Assembly (NCBI GenBank): GCA_947095585.1
Contig: OX352764.1
Span: 76,556,816 to 76,620,815, forward strand
DNA from: Nephrocerus scutellatus
Taxonomy: Eukaryota; Arthropoda; Insecta; Diptera; Pipunculidae
Length of the DNA stretch: 64,000 bases
Direction: 5' to 3'
Shown: in pieces, positions 32,091-41,670 of the stretch
Layout of the letters: each line of letters starts with the position of its first letter
How positions within the stretch are numbered: position 1 is the first letter of the stretch
The notes under the pieces: generated by a model
Told to the model about the DNA's origin: nothing
Database searches by the model: none
The model's input: the letters and a program-made list of their open reading frames with translations, nothing else
Program-made: the position numbers and the translations under genes

Positions 32091-32760
32091 TGTTTAATGA
32101 TTAACATGCTTATTGCAAAGGCAAATCGGTAGAAACACACGTCAGTGAGTTCTATTGAATATTCACTCCATCATAAGGAGTATACAATGGTAGCATTCCT
32201 GGATAATGAAGGCGCTTTTAACAACGTCAACACATCGGCGATCGCAGCTGCACTGTCGACCGTGAAGGCTTACAAGTCGGATCATTAATTCAAAACTGGG
32301 TGTGGCGTCTGCCAATAGATTTGTCTGCAGAGGAACGCCGTTAGTTAAAGTTCTATAACCCTTCTATGGAATTTAGTGGTGAACAAGCTGCTGTTATAAC
32401 TGAAAAGGAAGTGCTGCAGAGTGATCGCCTTTGCGGATGACGTTGCAATTGCCGTTTCAGGATAATACCTCAATACCCTAAAGGAACTCTTACAGAATGA
32501 TCTTAACAAGCTAATTAAATGGGCAGATCGTTGTGGTCTTGGAGTAAGCCCCCACAAAACAGAACTTGTCGTCTTCACTAGAAATATAAAGTTCCATATG
32601 TTGACCTACTCTCTATAAAAGGCACAAGCTTATCATTTTCTGATAAAGCTAAATATCTGGGTCTCATTCTGGACAGCAAGTACTGTACTATACAAGTACA
32701 CTGGTAATAATACTACACTTCTGTACAGTGTGCCTTAGACAAAGTAACAAATCACAACGG
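32090..32760 (+). pseudogene. RT palm of the LOA-like relic
   Basis: Readable pieces are AYCKGKSVETHVSEFLLNI, FLDNEGAFNNVNTSAIAAAL (motif A with Asp kept in FLD), LLWNLVVNKLLL (after the PQG box, which is lost), RVIAFADDVAIAVSG with the FADD box intact, LLQNDLNKLIKWADRCGLGV, and KAKYLGLILDSKYC. Stops and shifts separate them. Confidence 0.78.
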
Positions 32761-33029
32761 AAAGCAAAGTCCAAAGAACGGCTTTGGTATGTATGAGTAG
32801 AGCTCTTAGCACCACCCCTCCGCTGCACTAGGCATACTGTTCAACCTAACACCACTCGACATCTTTAGCAGACAAGTTGCTGCGCGGTTATTCGCCTCAA
32901 CGCAACCTCACCGTGGATAAGAAAGGAATTCGGACACTCCTCTATTCTGAATTCATTCAGGGCTCCAGGAGGTACAGACTACACCATTCCGCAACTACAT
33001 TTCAACAACATCTTCCAGGTCAAAATCCC

Positions 33030-33714
33030 CTCCAGATCACTCTGAAAGAAGGTGCTTTCTCGGAAGATGAATCAATCTGGTTTTATACTGACGGGTCAAA
33101 AAGTGATGATGGGGTAGGCGGAGGTATTTTCTCTCTATCCGTTTTCCTAATCACTACAGTATTTTCAAGCAGAAATCATGGCGATTATAGAAGTCTTGTC
33201 TTAGCTGACGAGAAACGTCTTATCCACTAAGCATATCCGGATAGTCAAGCAGCTCTGAGATCCCTAGAATCAGTCTCTACGAACTGTGTTGTAGCCCCAG
33301 GGTGCCGAGGCATAGGGACATTCTGGGGAACTGCAGTGCCGATGAACTCGCTAAAAATTGTACTACCTAAAAATGTTTCCTTAGGCATACCGATTGATAC
33401 ATGCGAACAAGACCAACCTTAGAGGGACAAATGGTATAACTTGTTTGGCGACAAAACAGATCTGGCCAAAGCTGGATCCGGAGCACTATCTTATAGGCAA
33501 GCATGCAGCAAGGCTTGGTGTATTTTCCAATTAATTCTGCAGAAGCTGCATGGACGAGGAAGATAAAGAGCAAATTCTTAAACTTCTCTGCACATGCACT
33601 GCTCTCTCTTTCTATTGCTCCATTTGGAGGCTTTCTTTTACAACAACCCTAACGATTTGTCAAGCACTGACATCTGATGTCTTCTACGCTTCATTCGAAG
33701 CTCCAACTGGTTAA
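33030..33714 (+). pseudogene. RNase H and C-terminal region of the LOA-like relic
   Basis: WFYTDGSKSDDGVGGGIFSL carries the first catalytic Asp. After shifts, PDSQAALRSLESVS is the third-Asp segment, with the AE segment damaged (SRNHGDYRSLVLADEKRLIH). The C-terminal frame ends FCRSCMDEEDKEQILKLLC followed by TCTALS, where a His of the Cys-Cys-His-Cys cluster is replaced (QILK for EHLL). It stops at 33712-33714. Confidence 0.75.
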
Positions 33715-33799
33715 TCAAGTAGGGCGAGAAATCCTCTTTCATTTTGACCGGCATAGTTTTGGGGCGAGGACATTGTCTCACCTACTTGACATCTGCATT

Positions 33800-34297
33800 T
33801 TGTAATATGACGCAGAGCTAATAAATTCCATTTATGCAGCTCTTTCTCAAAACTATCACATTTTGAACTGGTTGCCGTATACCGTTGTAAAACTGATGAG
33901 GAAGTTAATTATCCAACAGAGTTTCTAAACTCACTTCATTCGTCCAGCCAAAACTTCGCATCGGCACAAGACTGTGCGTAAAAAAGATGCTTGGCAATAT
34001 AATTGAATCGGCTATCTTGACAGAAACGGAAGGGGGTGAATACAACTCATTTTGACGGATCTACCTTTTAGATTTGAGAGATTGCAATTTCCAGAAAAAC
34101 TTTCGTTTTTGGTGACGATTAATAAGTCACAGGGGCGCAGTCAATTAAGTACTGCGGAGTATAGATTTGAGATCATGTTTTTCACGTGGGTAACTTTTTT
34201 TGCTTGCTCTAGGGTGGGTTTACCTAAGGATTTATTTATCCTTTTTCTATGGGTGAAACTAAAAACATTATATATAAAAAAGTATTGTTTTAAATAA
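33800..34297 (+). pseudogene. Helitron PIF1-type helicase C-terminus
   Basis: Helitrons move by rolling-circle replication using a Rep/helicase protein. Readable pieces in different frames are ELINSIYAALSQ, EEVNYPTEFLNSLHS, LRIGTRLCVKKMLGNIIESA, LPFRFERLQFPEKLSFLVTI with NKSQGR (helicase motif V region), and ACSRVGLPKDLFILF (motif VI). This order matches the end of Helitron helicases. A TGA before ILTDLPF and several shifts break it. The last 81 codons (34052-34297) are open. Confidence 0.82.
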
Positions 34298-34485
34298 ATG
34301 ATATAGTTGATTTTTTTTTAAATTTTACTTTATAATTTGAATAAAGCTATACTTCAAAATACTTATTTTGTTAATAAAATTATTGCGATTTTACCTCAGA
34401 AAGATATCATCCTTTTTTACCCCTGCCTTATAGAAGATTGGGATATATAAATACCTGGGCAACGCCGGGTAATCAGCTATCAGTT
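33800..34485 (+). mobile_element. Helitron relic: helicase end and 3' hairpin terminus
   Basis: The C-terminal portion of a Rep/helicase gene (to 34297) is followed about 160 bp later by the hairpin CCTGGGCAACGCCGGG (34454-34469) and AATCAGCTAT, close to the CAGCTAGT end seen in insect Helitrons. The last base of CTAG is changed or shifted. The 5' part of the element, including Rep, is absent. Confidence 0.78.
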
Positions 34486-35400
34486 ACACAATCCGAAAGC
34501 GAAAACTTAACCAAAATCATTTACAATCTTTAGATGAATTGACATGAAAGCAATCTTTCTACCTTTTAACCCCCAACATGCACATCATTGCCGTAATTTA
34601 CCGGATAAGTGGATTAAAAAATTATAAAGTTGACAACAACAAAGCCCTCTATAAAATTGTCAATGCAGCAAACACTATGAATATCCAAAAATGAATGAGA
34701 AAAATATTAAAAATTAAACCTCAACGCCCACATACTTATGCTTGACGGCAACTGCTGTACAGTCCCGACAGTAAAATCGTTTACTGTTAAACAATATGAT
34801 AGAGGATAGACACATCAAACGCAGCGCTGTCACATAAATAATGTCATAATCTGAAAATTTATTGACAGATGCTGTCAATGTGCTCCTCCGTCGGTCTATA
34901 TATGCCAGAATTTATATGTCTAATCCTAAATGGCTCTACTATGTTGATTGTTTTTATCCTACCGTGTGGTGTAGCAACCAAGAGCTGTTTATGATGGCGG
35001 TGATGATGACGATGGCGGTTGCTACTATCACTTTTCGTGTAATATTGACAGGTTTTTTCATCTATACGGCGGATGGTTTCTTTAATTCATAAATACTGAT
35101 GCGATCGATTTTTTCTTACACCAGTAGTAACTATGTTATGAGTTGGATTCTTTGTTGTCATTTTCAGAAGTTATTTTTGGGAATGTTCTTTCTGTTTGGT
35201 ATTTAACGGTCATGCAACCTACACTGAAAATTCATCTTTTAAAAGTTTTAAGCCGATTTTTTTAATGAGTTTGTATGTTCGGAAGTTAAGATCTTTGATC
35301 ATCTAGTTTTTAAGGTTTGTTGATATAATATCATAAACGTAGAGTTTTAAATAACAACTCTACAAAACAAAAACATGAAAAAATCCTTTACATATAAACA
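34486..35400. other. Unannotated stretch, no gene recognised
   Basis: A 76-codon frame at 34862-35092 (plus) has no known motif. AT-rich spacer. Confidence 0.45.
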
Positions 35401-35404
35401 ACGC

Positions 35405-35720
35405 TAATCAACCTCGTCCAATTTATCCCAAAATAGTCAATCAATATTGTCCTGCATCGATCTCTATCGTCTGTGATAGCGTTGCTAGCATAACTAAAGC
35501 AAAAGAAGGGCCAATGATACATTCATGCACTAAACATTCTGAATGGCTTCGGGTTGTCGATTTTCCCATAAGCGACAATTGTTATTAACTTCGTTGTTCA
35601 ACCAGAAATTGACTTCGTCGCTAAAATTTAATTGATTGAATCGGAATCATTTTCGCACATTTTAAAGGACAGTTGATAGTCGTCGGGATAAAGTTCTTGG
35701 GTCTATAGGATGCTGGCCCA
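35405..35720 (-). mobile_element. Mariner-type transposase relic 1
   Basis: Minus-strand readings: HPIDPRTLSRRLSTVL, then NFSDEVNFWLNNEVNNNCRL with WENRQPEAIQN, which is the SDE block around the first catalytic Asp of mariner transposases (usually FSDEAHFWLNGYVNKQNCR). In another frame FSYASNAITDDRDRCRTIL and IDYFGINWTRL match the region leading to the second Asp. Several stops and shifts. No inverted terminal repeats found. Confidence 0.7.
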
Positions 35721-36450
35721 AGTCTATAGGCAAATTGCAACATACTGGTCAACGAAATCACCAATTCCTATGATTGACATGTAGTCTATAAATCTAGAGA
35801 CCACACTAGCGGCTGCAGTAGAAATATCATCGGCACTACTTGGGGTTTTTGATCTTGTGGGCACGAGAATATTATGAAATGCATATGTTGATGTTTAATT
35901 ATTTGTTAATGTACCTATACTCGAATTGTAATTGTTTTTTGAGTGTAACTATAATGTATTTACGTAACTGGAGATATATATATAGACTTAGCTACATGGT
36001 ATTACAACTAAGTTTATTTTTTTAAATTATCTATATTAACTTCGCGTCGGAACTCAGTTACGTTATACGTTATATTTACGTTTGTAAAATGCTGGTCCTA
36101 AGCCCAGTTAAAGGAGAAGGGTTTTAGGCAATGGATTTTTCTGAAACTATTCCTAATCCAAGGTGGAACAGCATACGCCTATGGATGCATGGCTAAGAGA
36201 TTGCTTAGTCGATAGTATGCGGACTCTGAATACCTGGCGACCTTCGGTATCAACTGGCATTCCCATGGCATACCTGGTTCTGTCATGGGTGACCTCCTTT
36301 TATTATTTTGAACTCACTAGAGAGAAGGCGACTTAAATATTCTTTACGCATGGGTAAGGAGAGATAGAAAGTGTTCTTGCGTTTGCCAAAGCCGCCCCTT
36401 CAATTTCAGCATCCAGGGAGGACTAATTAGCTCCATCAGGGTGGTACAAT
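35721..36450. other. Unannotated stretch before the intact RT frame
   Basis: No gene is recognised. The part 36090-36450 is less AT-rich than 35860-36080, contains small stem-loops (CTAAGAGATTGCTTAG), and could be upstream sequence of the retroelement that follows. The open frame of that element begins right after a TAG at 36448-36450. Confidence 0.4.
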
Positions 36451-36492
36451 AGAAACTTTATCACGCGAAGGGCTTGTTCGCTACCCTACCAT

Positions 36493-38409
36493 TTGGACTA
36501 CGTTAATTGCACTTCTGAAGAAAACCTTGTAAAGTTTCGAATAGCTAGAAACAGATCAAACGCTATATTGAAAAGGTCCAAAATAATATATGACCTTAAG
36601 ATTCGAGATAGCATGCGAAAAATATTGGATTCTGATTCAAACAGTCGAAGCTTTTGGTCGTTTGCTGCATTGGTTAAAAGAAACTTTGCAGACAATACTT
36701 CGTCTATTCCTTCTTTATTTCATAATGGTATTCATTATAGAACTAATATTGAGAAAGCTAATCTCTTAGCTTCTCATTTCGCTGGTGCGTCTACTCTTCC
36801 TATAACTAATCAAAGCCCCCCAATTCTCCCGAATCTAGGCCCAGGTATGTCTAAAATCTATTTTCGGAAACGGGTTGTTTCAAAGATTCTGAAAGAACTT
36901 GACCCCAATAAAGCGACTGGCCCCGACGGTATTCCGCCATTAGTATTGAAAAGTTGTCATCATACTTTGGCAAAACCGCTTAGCAAATTGTTTCATCTCT
37001 CAATGAAGACAGGTGTTTTTCCATCATTTTGGAAAATAGCAAATATTCAACCCGTTCCGAAAAAAGGTGATAAATCGGCACCTACGAACTACCGACCTAT
37101 TGCTTTGTTGTCGGTTCTATCGAAGGTAATGGAATCTATCGTTAATTTCAGACTAATGAACTATCTAGATTCGAATGTTCTTTTATCCGATGTTCAGTAT
37201 GGATTTCGTAAAAATCGATCTTCAGGCGAACTAATGACGTGCATGACTCATTGTTTGGAGCGAAGCATTGAAAACCTAGGTGAATCAAGCGTTGTTTCCT
37301 TAGATATTGCTAAAGCTTTTGATAGAGTATGGCATGATTGTCTTATTAATAAGATTCGTGCGCTGAATTTACACTCCTCTCTCATTACATGGATTGAGAA
37401 TTATTTATGGAACCGTAAAATAAAAGTTGTATTAAATGGTATATCTTCAGATTCACATGGGATCAATGCTGGCGTGCCTCAAGGATCATCCTTGTCTCCC
37501 ACGCTCTTCTTGATATATATCAACGACCTATTGTCTTCTACAACCTGTGATATCCATTCATTTGCTGATGATACAACACTATCGGCCTCCATTGAGTTTG
37601 ACAATCAAAAAGAATGCAATTCTCGCTTGAATGGTTCGCGTGAATTAATGAATTTGACTATTCTGTCTAATATTCAAATCTTTCTTGATTGGGGCATTTC
37701 TAACAGAGTAGAATTTAACCCAAATAAATTCCAGTCTTGCCTTTTTTCTCAGAAGACAACTCAACATTATGTTCCTCCTGTTATTAATGGTACCTCTATT
37801 GCGAGATCTGATTCACTTAAGTTGTTAGGTTTAAAAGTATCAAGTGATCTTTCTTGGAAAGAACATATTTATGAAATTTCAAAAAGAGCTAGCCAATGTT
37901 TAGGCTTCATAAGACGTTGTAACTTCTACTTCAATCCCTCTGAAGTGTTAAGATTATATAAATCTTATGTTAGACCAATTTTAGAATTTAATTCATATGT
38001 GTGGGGTGGTGCTCCAAGATCGTATTTGGTTCATCTTGATGGTGTTCAGAATAGAGTTATCCGTTTGATAAACGATGTAACCATTACTTCGTCTCTTGAT
38101 ACTTTGGAGCACAGACGAAATGTAGGAGCTTTATCTGTTTTCTATAAATTTTACAACGGTAAATGTTCTTTAGAAACCCGTTCTCTAGTTCCTGGGCCTT
38201 TTCTCAGTAACGTAAACACTCGTTTAAGGTGCAATCAACATAGATTTGCCTTAAAACTTTTTTCATGTAGAACCCAACACTTTAAATCCTCCTTTTTTCC
38301 TAGAGTATCTTCGATGTGGAATCAATTGGTCGAACACGTGTTTCCAGAATCTTATAATCTGCAGGCGTTCAAATTAGCCGTTAACAAGTTCTTAAAGGAT
38401 GATGGTTAA
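36493..38409 (+). CDS. Non-LTR reverse transcriptase, uninterrupted (about 638 codons)
   Basis: RNA-directed DNA polymerase of a non-LTR element. The N-terminal linker (FRIARNRSNAILKRSKIIYD) is followed by RT motifs: LDPNKATGPDGIPPLVL (about 136-152), FWKIANIQPVPKKGD (179-193), NYRPIALLSVLSKVMESIV (199-217), VSLDIAKAFDRVWHD with Asp 271, AGVPQGSSLSP (326-336) and SFADDTTLSAS with FADD at 357-360. The thumb follows (YKSYVRPILEFNSYVWGG) and a C-terminus with SSMWNQLVEHVFPESYNLQ. There is no RNase H, as in Jockey/CR1-type proteins. The frame is open from 36451 without an initiating ATG; the first in-frame Met is near residue 41. All catalytic residues seen are intact. The exact clade is unsure. 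Confidence 0.88.
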   Translation: MDYVNCTSEENLVKFRIARNRSNAILKRSKIIYDLKIRDSMRKILDSDSNSRSFWSFAALVKRNFADNTSSIPSLFHNGIHYRTNIEKANLLASHFAGASTLPITNQSPPILPNLGPGMSKIYFRKRVVSKILKELDPNKATGPDGIPPLVLKSCHHTLAKPLSKLFHLSMKTGVFPSFWKIANIQPVPKKGDKSAPTNYRPIALLSVLSKVMESIVNFRLMNYLDSNVLLSDVQYGFRKNRSSGELMTCMTHCLERSIENLGESSVVSLDIAKAFDRVWHDCLINKIRALNLHSSLITWIENYLWNRKIKVVLNGISSDSHGINAGVPQGSSLSPTLFLIYINDLLSSTTCDIHSFADDTTLSASIEFDNQKECNSRLNGSRELMNLTILSNIQIFLDWGISNRVEFNPNKFQSCLFSQKTTQHYVPPVINGTSIARSDSLKLLGLKVSSDLSWKEHIYEISKRASQCLGFIRRCNFYFNPSEVLRLYKSYVRPILEFNSYVWGGAPRSYLVHLDGVQNRVIRLINDVTITSSLDTLEHRRNVGALSVFYKFYNGKCSLETRSLVPGPFLSNVNTRLRCNQHRFALKLFSCRTQHFKSSFFPRVSSMWNQLVEHVFPESYNLQAFKLAVNKFLKDDG

Positions 38410-38426
38410 AATATTCATAAGTTGTT

Positions 38427-38474
<48 letters not shown>

Positions 38475-38737
38475 TATCAGTATTTTTTAAATTATTTTTA
38501 TAATTTGTAATATTTTCTTGGTCAAGGTTTTTTGTAGTTTTCCCTGACCATGATTCATTGATAAAAGTATTTGGACTCGCGTCGTTCTAAATTCGTGTTC
38601 GTTTTTCGTATTGCTTTTCCAATGAATCAGGGAGAGTTCTGAGAAAATAAATTGAAACCGGCTACAAACGTGAGGAATGTGATATATTGTAAATCACATT
38701 CTTTCGATTTTTATTTTATTTTGAATTTAATAAAGGG

Positions 38738-38798
38738 CTTAGCCCAACTTATTGCCGTGACGTAAGTCATTCAGGGAGTCATCCCTTGGCAATAAGTC
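38738..38798 (+). other. Stacked hairpins at the 3' end of the RT element
   Basis: GGGCTTAGCCC (38738-38748) is a tight hairpin. CTTATTGCC (38750-38758) pairs perfectly with GGCAATAAG (38790-38798), and inside its loop AGGGA pairs with TCCCT around GTCA (38775-38788). The set lies just before the terminal A run, where the reverse transcriptase of such elements would have to recognise its own RNA. This function is inferred. Confidence 0.75.
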
Positions 38799-38824
38799 TC
38801 TATATATAAAAAAAAAAAAAAAAA

Positions 38825-39109
38825 GCAAGCGGTTCGCCGAGGAAAATATAACCCTTGTTCTCATCCAAAGATGGGTTATTAGCAGACCTATAAAAGGTCA
38901 ATGGAATGGGAGAAGTAAATAGATATGTAAATGCGGGGAGCCAGTGCCAAGGGCGGCCTGCTTGATCGGCACGAACCTCAAAGAAAGACCTGGTTGCCCT
39001 GCTGATCCTTCCGACCTAGAGGACAACATAGAAGATCGTGTGTGCTTCAACATATTTCCGCGGCGACGACGATTTGTTTCCACCCTTAGAGGTCCAGGAG
39101 CACTGCCGG
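38825..39109. other. Unannotated stretch between two retroelements
   Basis: No domain is recognised. A 113-codon plus-strand frame (38944-39285) runs through it into the LOA-like copy. Its first part (DPSDLEDNIEDRVCF) may be decayed 5' sequence of that element. Confidence 0.4.
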
Positions 39110-40225
39110 AACAGAATGTCATGTGTCCAACGGATTCTCGCTGTCAGACCATCAACACATCAGGTTTGACCTTCCTGGCAAACTGGCACATTCTTCTTTT
39201 AGATATGATCCAAAGTCCACGGACTGGTGAAACGACCAACTGGCCAAGCTGGAAAGAAGAAAGTCAGAAAACTCTTCAACTCTGATAAACGCATGAAGAG
39301 TTGGGACGAATATAGGTTCCCCTTTACAGAGTACAACTCTGAATTAAGACGATCCAAAGGTGCCACATGGAGGAAATTCTGCGAAAACATTGTCGGAATT
39401 CCAGTAGCTGTATGAATCCATAAAACATTAGTTAAGGATCAGATAAACTGTGTAGGTTTATTAAAAAAGGCCGATGGCACCTACTCGTCGAACCGTGAGG
39501 ATACAATCAGAACAATACTTCAGGCTCATTTTCCAGGTTCGTCTACTCGTGCAAAATTAACGTACCCGAACGTATCTGACAAAAGGGTCTGTATTACTAG
39601 TACGGTAAATAGTTTATCAGGTAAAATCTACAGTCCGGATAAGGTTCAATGGGCAGTAGGCTCTTTATACCTTTCAAAGCTTCCGGAGGTGATGGGATCT
39701 TACCAACGCTTCTACGGCAGGCAGTTGATATCATCATACGGGTATGATTGCTTTATTAAGAGCCAGCTACAACTGGGGTACATTCCTACTATCTGGAGAC
39801 AAGTAAATGTGATATTTATCCCCAAACCAAGGAATAGGCCTAGTGAGCTGCCTAAATCATATAGACTCATAAGTCTAACATCATTTGTCCTCAAAACTAT
39901 GGAGAGTTTTATTGATGTTCATATTACAGGCCGGTTAGAATTATCTACCCCTCTGCATTCAAGTCAGTTTTTGTACAGGAAAGGCAAAAGCACAGAAGGT
40001 GCTCTTCACTATCTTGTAAAAAAGATAAAAGGAAGTTTTCTTCCAAGGAAGTTGTCCTTTGTCCCTTCCTCGACATTTAGGGTGCTTTCGATAAAACTGG
40101 CTACGACTCCATTGCAAGGGAAATCAGCAGCAGAAGTATCGAAGATTCGACCAATCACTGGATATGGGCCATGCTTTAAAGTCGAGATATTAATTCCTCC
40201 TCGGGAGGAGTGTCTGTTTCTGTGA
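39110..40225 (+). pseudogene. Endonuclease end and RT first half, LOA-like family C
   Basis: LSDHQHIRFDLPGKLAHSSF is the end of the endonuclease (Asp-His kept). KKVRKLFNSDKRMKSWDEYR, ELRRSKGATWRKFCENIVG and LLKKADGTYSSNREDTIRTI form the linker, with HFPGSS. RT motifs follow: TVNSLSGKIYSPDK, YIPTIWRQVNVIFIPKPRNR, SYRLISLTSFVLKTMESFID and FLYRKGKSTEGALHYLVKKI. The motif A region is damaged: LSFVPSSTFRVLSIKLA stands where a FLDIEGAFD-type segment belongs, pointing to an indel. In a shifted frame EISSRSIEDSTNHWIWAM and then VKGCPQGG follow near 40110-40255. Confidence 0.8.
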
Positions 40226-40978
40226 CTGCAGTTAAAGGGTGTCCCCAAGGAGGATTGCCCTGTTGTGGTCACGAGTCATTCACAATCTTCTAGTCAATCT
40301 TCACAGATTACGTAGAAGATTTAGCTATTTTTAATACTGGTAAGCACTGCACGACTATCACTAGTGTAATGCAAAGAGCTCTACTACATGTTTTAGAATC
40401 ATGCAGCAGAAAAGGACTTTCCTTGCGAATCCTTGCGAATTGATCCACAAAAAGAAAAGTGATCGATTTGAGACCTATCAACATCAAAAGGCACTGATAT
40501 AGATTATTCCAGTGAGGTTAAATATCTCGGTGTCATTCCTGTTAAACGGCTTAACTTGAATTCTTATATCAAGTCCGCCATCGAACGCACCACTACAGCT
40601 TTGTGGGCCAGTAGACGCCTCTACGGCAGAACTTGTGGTCTAAATCTTAAAATGGTACATTGGCCGAATGTTATTGAACGGACAACGGCAACTAAGCTTC
40701 AGAAGCTACAAAGAATTGCCTGTTTAGGTACAACGGGTGCCATGCGCATCTGCCCTACGACAGCACTAGAAGCTGTTGTAGGGCTTTCACCCTGGCAATG
40801 TTCATTAGGAAGATGTCTGCTAAAACCGCTATTAAGCTGCAACTGTAATACGGTTACAAAACGGGGTCACCTAAAAATTCTTGACACATTTTCTGAAAGA
40901 GACATGCTCTGCACTATCCCCGACATCACATCCCTGGTCATCAGAACATTGCAGGCAACGAATCTGCAGATGAACTAG
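40226..40978 (+). pseudogene. RT palm-thumb remains, LOA-like family C
   Basis: VTAVKGCPQGGLP keeps the PQG box. The catalytic region reads FTDYVEDLAIFNTGKH, so the YADD box has been altered to VED. The thumb reads ALWASRRLYGRTCGLNLKMV, then TATKLQKLQRIACLGTTGAM and RICPTTALEAVVGLSPWQC, typical of LOA-type ORF2 between RT and RNase H. Most of the RNase H catalytic part is deleted: the reading passes within a short distance to PGHQNIAGNESADELG-like residues near 40930-40980. Confidence 0.72.
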
Positions 40979-41393
40979 GTAGGGCTGCCTCGGAGTCTCC
41001 GTTCATAGGATCTGAACCATAGTGTGGTATCAACAGGTCTTATACCACAGCACTGATAAATTTTTGCGAACACAAACTTCGTCTGCGCCACTGGGAAAGC
41101 GTCCGGGGGCTTAGTCAATCCAAACAATTAATCAGGACATTTTCCTATAACGAAATCCTCAATCTAAATAGGGATAGCATTAGAAAGAATTTGGTATGCG
41201 CTCACAGACAGAATGTAGGTTCTGCTCGGAAGATAAAGAGTCATCCGAGCACATTCTCTGTGAATGCCGAGCATTACTTTGGTTAAGGAGACACATCTTT
41301 TACAAGGAAATATGCTCGACAGCGGAGTTGAGAAATTCTGCTACTAAGGATGTACTATCGTTTATAAGGGAGGCGGTACGTCTCTTAAAGTAA
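40979..41393 (+). pseudogene. C-terminal Cys-His region, LOA-like family C
   Basis: After the RNase H remnant, the readings RAASESPFIGSEP, CEHKLRLRHWESVRGLSQSK and LIRTFSYNEI lead in a shifted frame to MRSQTECRFCSEDKESSEHI and LCECRALLWLRRHIF, a Cys-Cys-His-Cys cluster. The frame ends NSATKDVLSFIREAVRLLK at 41391-41393. The last 65 codons are uninterrupted. Confidence 0.8.
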
Positions 41394-41484
41394 GGACACC
41401 TTAAACTACAATAGATCTTTCAGGTCACAATGTCTGCCATATGGGCTAGGGGTAGGGGTAGAAATAAAAAAATAAAAACTTTGC

Positions 41485-41670
41485 GTCGGCATGGTTCTGT
41501 CTGTCGTTCGTTCTGTCATTCGCTCTGTCGTTCGTTCGTTCGGTGGTAGAATTGCAATCAATTTTTACCAACTTCTCTAAGCACGATTTTATTGAAGCTC
41601 TACACACATGTGTATTTCCGGTGACAACACTTTCTGTTAAAATTTTGTAGAGATCGCGTCCCGGGATTAG
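41485..41670 (+). repeat. Dispersed AT-rich repeat family, locus 4, with TCGT microsatellite
   Basis: It starts with a TCTGTCTGTCGTTCGTTC-type microsatellite (about 41507-41552). It continues GCACGATTTTATTGAAGC, ACACATGTGTATTTCCGG and ACAACACTTTCTGTTAAAA, the same string of features as in locus 1 at 9540-9600 and 9715-9770. Same orientation as locus 1. Confidence 0.65.

Larger units (their letters stand above)
30985..33714 (+). mobile_element. LOA-like non-LTR retrotransposon relic, endonuclease end to ORF2 terminus
   Basis: Across 2.7 kb the plus strand shows, in order, the end of an APE endonuclease, the linker, RT, RNase H and the C-terminal Cys-His region of a LOA-like ORF2, in changing frames. 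It is the longest element of this group in the window by domain coverage, but stops and indels interrupt it many times. The Helitron relic begins soon after its stop at 33712-33714, and no microsatellite tail is visible between them. Confidence 0.85.
36451..38824 (+). mobile_element. Jockey/CR1-superfamily non-LTR retrotransposon with intact RT frame
   Basis: The unit comprises the RT frame to 38409, a 40-nt A run (38431-38470), about 340 bp of further 3' sequence with an AATAAA-type signal near 38729 and stacked hairpins at 38738-38798, and a second A run (38811-38824). The endonuclease is missing, so the copy is probably 5'-truncated or its upstream half has diverged beyond recognition. The absence of internal stops suggests recent insertion. 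Confidence 0.85.
39110..41400 (+). mobile_element. LOA-like relic, family C, plus-strand copy
   Basis: Endonuclease end, linker, RT, thumb, traces of RNase H and the full C-terminus can be followed in order with frameshifts. The family matches the minus-strand copy at 43430-45130, with which it shares NSLSGK, AVGSL, CRFCSED and SATKD...SFIREV segments. The ORF2 stop is at about 41391-41393, followed by AT-rich sequence without a clear microsatellite tail. Confidence 0.85.
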
